55,971 nucleotides of DNA from Clostridiaceae bacterium. GTDB lineage: Bacteria > Bacillota > Clostridia > Lachnospirales > Lachnospiraceae. The stretch covers positions 1-55,971 of the forward strand of contig QXXC01000025.1 in NCBI GenBank assembly GCA_009911305.1, in the 5' to 3' direction. This document shows, piece by piece, positions 52,528 to 55,971 of the stretch. The notes under the pieces are model-generated. The model was not told the DNA's origin. It was given only the letters and a program-made list of their open reading frames with translations, and searched no databases. How positions within the stretch are numbered: position 1 is the stretch's first letter; each line of letters starts with the position of its first letter. The position numbers and the translations under genes are program-made.

Positions 52528-54183
52528 TCAGCACTCCAATCGTTCCAATGTACACGTTTTGGCAATGGATTTGCGGATTGCAGCCCTGAGCGGCAGTACC
52601 GAAGTAGGCGATACGGACAATTCGTCAATCCCAATGGCCAGGAACGTTTCCAGCAATGACACATCCGCCCCCAGCTCCCCGCAGATGCCTATCCAGATAC
52701 CTGCTTTATGCGCAGCATCCGCGGCAATCTTCAGCGCCCGCAGAACCGCCGGATGATGCTGATCAAAAAACTTTCCCAGGTCATTGGCCTGCCGGTCGCA
52801 TGCCAGGGTATACTGTGTCAGGTCATTGGTCCCAACCGAGAAAAAGTCAACCTCTTTTGCCAGTTCCTCCGCAACCAGAATGGAAGCCGGGGTCTCAATC
52901 ATAATTCCAATCTCCGTGTCTTTCCGGTAGGGAATGCCCTCTGCATCCAGTTCAGCCATTACCTTCTGGCATGCCCGTTTACATTCCTTCACTTCCCATA
53001 CAGAAGTAATCATCGGAAACATAATTGCAACCTTCCCATAAGCCGAAGCCCGGTACAGGGCGCGTAGCTGGGTGCGGAATACTTCCGGCCGGTTCAGGCA
53101 GATGCGGATAGCCCGAACCCCCAGCGCAGGGTTCTCTTCCTTCTGGAGGCCGAAATAGCCAACCTGCTTATCAGCGCCAATGTCTAATGTACGGATGACC
53201 ACTCTCCTTCCCTCCATGGCAGTAGCCGCTTCCTTGTATGCCTGAAACTGAGCTTCCTCAGAAGGATAATCATCAGACGCAAGATACAGAAATTCCGATC
53301 GGAACAGGCCGATTCCCTGTCCGTCATTGGACAAAACAGCGGCTATATCTTCAGGAGAGCCAATATTGCAGTAGAGCATCAGCTTCTTACCATCCAATGT
53401 CACATCTTCCTGCCCCTTCATGGTCTGCAGCAACTCTTTCATTTCCTTCTGCTTCTCATATTTTGCCTGAAAGGCAGCCAGTGTAATATCATCCGGCTCC
53501 ACAGCCACCTGCCCGGTTTCCCCATCTATGTATGCCATCCGTCCACCGTTCTCCGGTTTCAGCGCGTCGCCCAGGCCCGAGATGGCAGGGATACCCATCG
53601 TACGGGCCAGAATGGCTGTATGGCTGTTGCCTGATCCGCCCTGCGTAATAAATCCAAGGATTTTACTTTTGTCAAGCTGAATCGTCTCAGACGGCGCCAG
53701 GTCATCAGCGGCCAGTATGACCGGCACTTCTGAATCAATACCGCCCTCAACAATCCCCATAAGGTTATTGATTATACGGCGCGTCACATCTTTGATGTCA
53801 GCCGCCCTTGCCTGCATATAAGCGTCATCCATAGCGGCAAGCATGGCCGCAAATTTTTCACCGGCCTGTTCCACTGCCCGTTCCGCGGTACATTTTTCCT
53901 CTGTCAGCGTATCCATCATGCACTCTACATAGTCCTCATCCTCGACAAACATGGCATGAGTCTCAAAGAGAAGCGCCGTTTCATCTCCCGACTCCTGCCG
54001 GACCTTTTCAGCCAGGGCATTCAGTTGGGCAACGGACTTTTCCTGGGCAGATATAATGCGCTTCCTCTCCGCTTCGATATCGGATGCCGAGGCGTCTGTA
54101 ATTGTGATTCCCGAACGCCGGAAGAAATAGACCGGACCGTTTGCAACACCCTTTGAAACACCCTTCCCCTGTATTAAAATCAT
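52528..54183 (-). CDS. ptsI: PTS enzyme I (phosphoenolpyruvate-protein phosphotransferase)
   Basis: The 551-residue cytosolic enzyme takes phosphate from phosphoenolpyruvate and passes it to HPr. The active-site His188 is in GGSGNSHTAILAR, a variant of the usual GG-x-TSH sequence. The C-terminal PEP-binding barrel has IGLFRSEFLYL, RTLDIGADKQVGYF, MFPMITSVWE and FFSVGTNDLTQYTLACDR. The start at 54183 follows AAGGAGG at six bases; 54267 is rejected. It is 19 bp downstream of ptsH. Confidence 0.96.
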   Translation of the reverse strand: MILIQGKGVSKGVANGPVYFFRRSGITITDASASDIEAERKRIISAQEKSVAQLNALAEKVRQESGDETALLFETHAMFVEDEDYVECMMDTLTEEKCTAERAVEQAGEKFAAMLAAMDDAYMQARAADIKDVTRRIINNLMGIVEGGIDSEVPVILAADDLAPSETIQLDKSKILGFITQGGSGNSHTAILARTMGIPAISGLGDALKPENGGRMAYIDGETGQVAVEPDDITLAAFQAKYEKQKEMKELLQTMKGQEDVTLDGKKLMLYCNIGSPEDIAAVLSNDGQGIGLFRSEFLYLASDDYPSEEAQFQAYKEAATAMEGRRVVIRTLDIGADKQVGYFGLQKEENPALGVRAIRICLNRPEVFRTQLRALYRASAYGKVAIMFPMITSVWEVKECKRACQKVMAELDAEGIPYRKDTEIGIMIETPASILVAEELAKEVDFFSVGTNDLTQYTLACDRQANDLGKFFDQHHPAVLRALKIAADAAHKAGIWIGICGELGADVSLLETFLAIGIDELSVSPTSVLPLRAAIRKSIAKTCTLERLEC

Positions 54184-54202
54184 ATGTTCCTCCTTATGCC
54201 GC

Positions 54203-54463
54203 TTACAAATTATCTTTAAAGAACTGTTCCATCGCAGCGGCGTTGGCCTCTTCGTCGCCTCCCTCAATGATGACAGATACCGTATCCCCCTGTTTAATGC
54301 CCAGCCCCATGAGAGCCATCAGTTTGGAGGCTGTGGCAGAGCGGCCATCTGCCGTGGCAATGGTGACAGTGCTGCCCAATGCCTTCGCCTTCTTAGACAG
54401 CAGACCGGCAGGACGTGCATGGATACCTACAGGATCATTAATGGTGTACTCAAATTTCTTCAT
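54203..54463 (-). CDS. ptsH: Phosphocarrier protein HPr
   Basis: The 86-residue HPr carries phosphate from enzyme I to sugar-specific EII proteins. His15 lies in GIHARPAG, and the regulatory Ser46 in TASKLMALMG, the site for HPr kinase in Firmicutes. AAAGGAAG precedes the start. It is followed by ptsI. Confidence 0.96.
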   Translation of the reverse strand: MKKFEYTINDPVGIHARPAGLLSKKAKALGSTVTIATADGRSATASKLMALMGLGIKQGDTVSVIIEGGDEEANAAAMEQFFKDNL

Positions 54464-54495
54464 AGCAATACTTCCTTTCTTAATTAAATATATTT

Positions 54496-54510
54496 ATGTA
54501 AAATTTACAT
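54496..54510. promoter_or_regulatory. Perfect palindrome upstream of ptsH
   Basis: ATGTAAA-A-TTTACAT is a perfect 15-bp palindrome, 33 nt before the ptsH start codon. It could be an operator. It is like a cre site in outline but lacks the central CG. No clear -35/-10 pair could be placed nearby. Confidence 0.45.
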
Positions 54511-54624
54511 CTGTCTTTATTCACATAGGTACGGACATCCTTCCATAATCAATCCGCCATGCCTGAAACCCGTTTACCGCTTCCTAAACCGCAAAGCCTG
54601 ACTGCCTTCATGCAGCGCCATCCC

Positions 54625-55455
54625 CTAAATTAACTGCAGTTTTTCAAACACGCTGTAAAGGCCGTCCTCTGTCACAGACGGACAGACCATATCGGCAATC
54701 TGCTTCAGAGAAGGACTTCCATTGGCCATACAGACGCCTATTTCCACAGCCTGAAGCATCTCGAAATCGTTCATGCTGTCTCCAACAGCAATGGTATCGA
54801 TCCGGGAAACACCCAGGAATTCACACAATTTTTCCACTGCCTTCCCCTTATTGAAAGCCCTGCTGGCCAGTTCTCCGTTCACAATGCCGCAGGCATCTTC
54901 GCCCTGAATGCAAAAGTCGAATTCATCCTGCAGTAGCTGCATGGGGTTTTTCAGGCGCTCTGCGCCTCTGCTCATGAATGCCATTCCATAGATAGGCTCA
55001 CCGCTGTATTCCGACATGGGATGTATGCCAAGCTCATCCTCAATCTGGATCCGCCACCGCAGTAGCTCGCTGTTCGCCTCCGATTGCGCATTTTCCGCAA
55101 GAAACTCCTTAAACCCCTCGTCTGTATAACTGTGATTTCTTCCTCCTATGGTGCGGTAAATGCCGTTTTCCTTAAAAATATCCAGTACCCTGGCCTGCTG
55201 CTCCGGGGTCATCGGGCAGTCATAGACCACCTGGCCGTCATATTCAATATAGCCTCCGGCGCTGGCAACCAGACCGTCAAAACCAAACTCCAGTACAGGA
55301 GAAAGCATCCCATAATTCCTGCCGGAACACAACACTACTTTGTGCCCGTTTTCCCTGGCCCGGCGTACTGCTTCAATCGCAGACAGAGGCGGAACATTTT
55401 TTCCCGGTTCCGTCAGAGTACCGTCAATATCTAAAAAAATCAATTTCTGATTCAT
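54625..55455 (-). CDS. Cof-type HAD-IIB phosphatase
   Basis: The 276-residue protein starts MNQKLIFLDIDGTLTEPG with the nucleophile Asp (DIDGT), and has CSGRNYGML, a C2 cap domain in the middle, and GDSMNDFEMLQAVEIGVCMAN with the acidic pair of motif IV. Such proteins remove phosphate from sugar phosphates or cofactors; the substrate is unknown. AAGGAGG lies six bases before the ATG at 55455, chosen over 55596. It precedes ptsH by 161 bp and may contribute read-through. Confidence 0.92.
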   Translation of the reverse strand: MNQKLIFLDIDGTLTEPGKNVPPLSAIEAVRRARENGHKVVLCSGRNYGMLSPVLEFGFDGLVASAGGYIEYDGQVVYDCPMTPEQQARVLDIFKENGIYRTIGGRNHSYTDEGFKEFLAENAQSEANSELLRWRIQIEDELGIHPMSEYSGEPIYGMAFMSRGAERLKNPMQLLQDEFDFCIQGEDACGIVNGELASRAFNKGKAVEKLCEFLGVSRIDTIAVGDSMNDFEMLQAVEIGVCMANGSPSLKQIADMVCPSVTEDGLYSVFEKLQLI

Positions 55456-55504
55456 GAAGACCTCCTTCAAGTCATTCCGTATTGAACACGCTTTCATTTT
55501 GTTC

Positions 55505-55533
55505 ATTATAAATTTCTTATACAGCTCTGTCAA
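55505..55533 (-). promoter_or_regulatory. Consensus promoter for the HAD gene
   Basis: TTGACA (55533-55528), a 17-bp spacer and TATAAT (55510-55505) fully match consensus. Near the start site the plus-strand sequence TGAACA (55485-55490) and TGTTCA (55500-55505) form an inverted pair, with another TGAACA at about 55558. Confidence 0.9.
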
Positions 55534-55623
55534 TCCATTCGATTTCTTTTTCCATATTGAACAAAACCAAAGGGGATATTTTATGCAAATTGCCAATTTT
55601 TTATTTTTTTATCAACATCTGTA

Positions 55624-55653
55624 TTGACTTTTTTGTACCTTACATGCTATTCT
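55624..55653 (+). promoter_or_regulatory. Promoter for a small plus-strand ORF
   Basis: TTGACT (55624-55629), an 18-bp spacer and TATTCT (55648-55653) with an upstream TGC. CTCGC (from 55652) and GCGAG lie as a dyad over the start region, a possible operator. Confidence 0.5.
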
Positions 55654-55691
55654 CGCTTCAGTATGAACGCGAGTACATTATGCTCATCAGC

Positions 55692-55775
55692 ATGGCGCGC
55701 AAAAACAAATTATTGAAGGAGGAAAGAGTGAAAAATAAAGTGTATTTTTGGACGCACTTATACAAGGGTTCATAA
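55692..55775 (+). CDS. Tiny ORF (27 aa, or 15 aa from an internal GTG)
   Basis: A frame from ATG 55692 reads MARKNKLLKEERVKNKVYFW and on to THLYKGS. Within it AAGGAGG at 55716-55722 lies five bases before GTG 55728, giving MKNKVYFWTHLYKGS as the better-supported peptide. The stop codon lies inside a terminator hairpin. No family is recognised; it may be a leader peptide, a small regulator or a remnant of a larger gene. Confidence 0.4.
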   Translation: MARKNKLLKEERVKNKVYFWTHLYKGS

Positions 55776-55788
55776 AACCCCATTTTTT
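55766..55788 (+). terminator. Short terminator after the tiny ORF
   Basis: GGGTT (55766-55770) and AACCC (55776-55780) pair around the stop codon, followed by CATTTTTT. The stem is short but the T-run is good. Confidence 0.5.
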
Positions 55789-55812
55789 GCAAGTATAGAA
55801 AACAGAATAATG

Positions 55813-55971
55813 TTAGTTATCGTTGCGTTTTACTAACTTAGAACTATCATAACCAAGGGTTTCAAGGTAAGCAAAAACATTGTTTTCATTTAAAACAACA
55901 CGCTCCACATGATTTTGAGGGTCCATCAATTCCTCATAATCAGCAGGAGTGAAAGGCTTCTTTTCAGAAAC
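55813..55971 (-). CDS. 3' end of an unknown gene, cut by the window edge
   Basis: The last 52 codons of a minus-strand frame run off the right edge: KPFTPADYEELMDPQNHVER, then VVLNENNVFAYLETLGYDSS, ending KLVKRNDN. It reads like a real protein with conserved-looking acidic and aromatic residues, and is more AT-rich than the flank. I cannot name the family. The composition shift from about 55.6 kb on suggests a mobile or transferred segment. Confidence 0.6.
   Translation of the reverse strand, partial: VSEKKPFTPADYEELMDPQNHVERVVLNENNVFAYLETLGYDSSKLVKRNDN

Noticed and set aside
52383..52589. Plus-strand 68-codon frame with GGAGGGGGAG before ATG 52383
   Set aside because: It runs through a terminator hairpin and into the ptsI 3' end on the other strand, with no protein-like pattern.
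54636..54654. AGCGTGTTTGAAA inside the HAD gene, matching the short element
   Set aside because: It codes for YSVFEK, a common C-terminal pattern of this family, so the match is likely by chance.

Overview
The window looks like a GC-rich stretch of chromosome from an anaerobic, fermentative gut Firmicute, most likely a member of the Lachnospiraceae (Clostridia). The reasons are the gene families (DUF4364, DUF5716/DUF5717, DUF6305, UPF0210/PFL plus ACT, TmcAL), the gene order tig-clpP-clpX-lon-engB and pta-ackA-DUF177-rpmF, strong AGGAGG ribosome sites, TTGACA-17-TATAAT promoters and a T-box leader on valS. Most of it is core chromosome. No rRNA, prophage, complete insertion sequence or CRISPR array is visible.

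Layout. 1-2.3 kb: a DUF134/NifX-type fusion protein and two convergent unknown genes. 2.3-6.1 kb: a membrane protein and a NdpA-like nucleoid protein, separated by repeat-bearing gaps. 6.1-11.9 kb: a minus-strand trio of a giant DUF5717 protein, a DUF5716 protein with an actin/Hsp70-like look, and a TPR protein. 12.4-14.5 kb: malic enzyme, DUF4364 regulator and a small membrane protein. 14.4-20.9 kb: the protein quality-control run (engB, lon, clpX, clpP, tig). 20.9-26.4 kb: DJ-1, PAP2, CYTH, a small coiled-coil protein and a SWIM-SNF2 helicase. 26.4-29.7 kb: valS behind a T-box. 29.7-34.7 kb: a gamma-glutamyltransferase lipoprotein, a DUF6305 lipoprotein and a two-component system. 35-36 kb: an Rpn-type nuclease. 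36.3-39.6 kb: rpmF, DUF177, ackA and pta. 39.6-42.8 kb: a two-gene NTPase/HEPN-like module in visibly more AT-rich DNA. 42.9-51.9 kb: tmcAL on the plus strand, then a long minus-strand run (zinc-finger protein, polA, coaE, walJ, ACT, PFL, methyltransferase). 52.1 kb: tRNA-Leu(CAA). 52.5-55.5 kb: ptsI, ptsH and a Cof-type HAD phosphatase. After 55.6 kb the sequence becomes AT-rich, with a tiny ORF and the 3' end of an unknown minus-strand gene, perhaps the edge of a mobile region.

The two most system-like unknowns are the KGGVGR-type NTPase plus HEPN-like pair at 39664-42739, inserted between pta and tmcAL and resembling a biological-conflict module, and the DUF5717-DUF5716-TPR trio at 6145-11858. 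A third theme is non-coding. A modular family of palindromic repeats (2664-2763, 4819-4961, 12138-12281, remnant 44170-44203) and a short AGAGCGTGTTTGAA-like element sit in intergenic gaps, often directly at stop codons.

Limits: all calls come from reading the sequence and from family knowledge. No database search, folding or composition calculation was run. Promoters and terminators were judged by eye.
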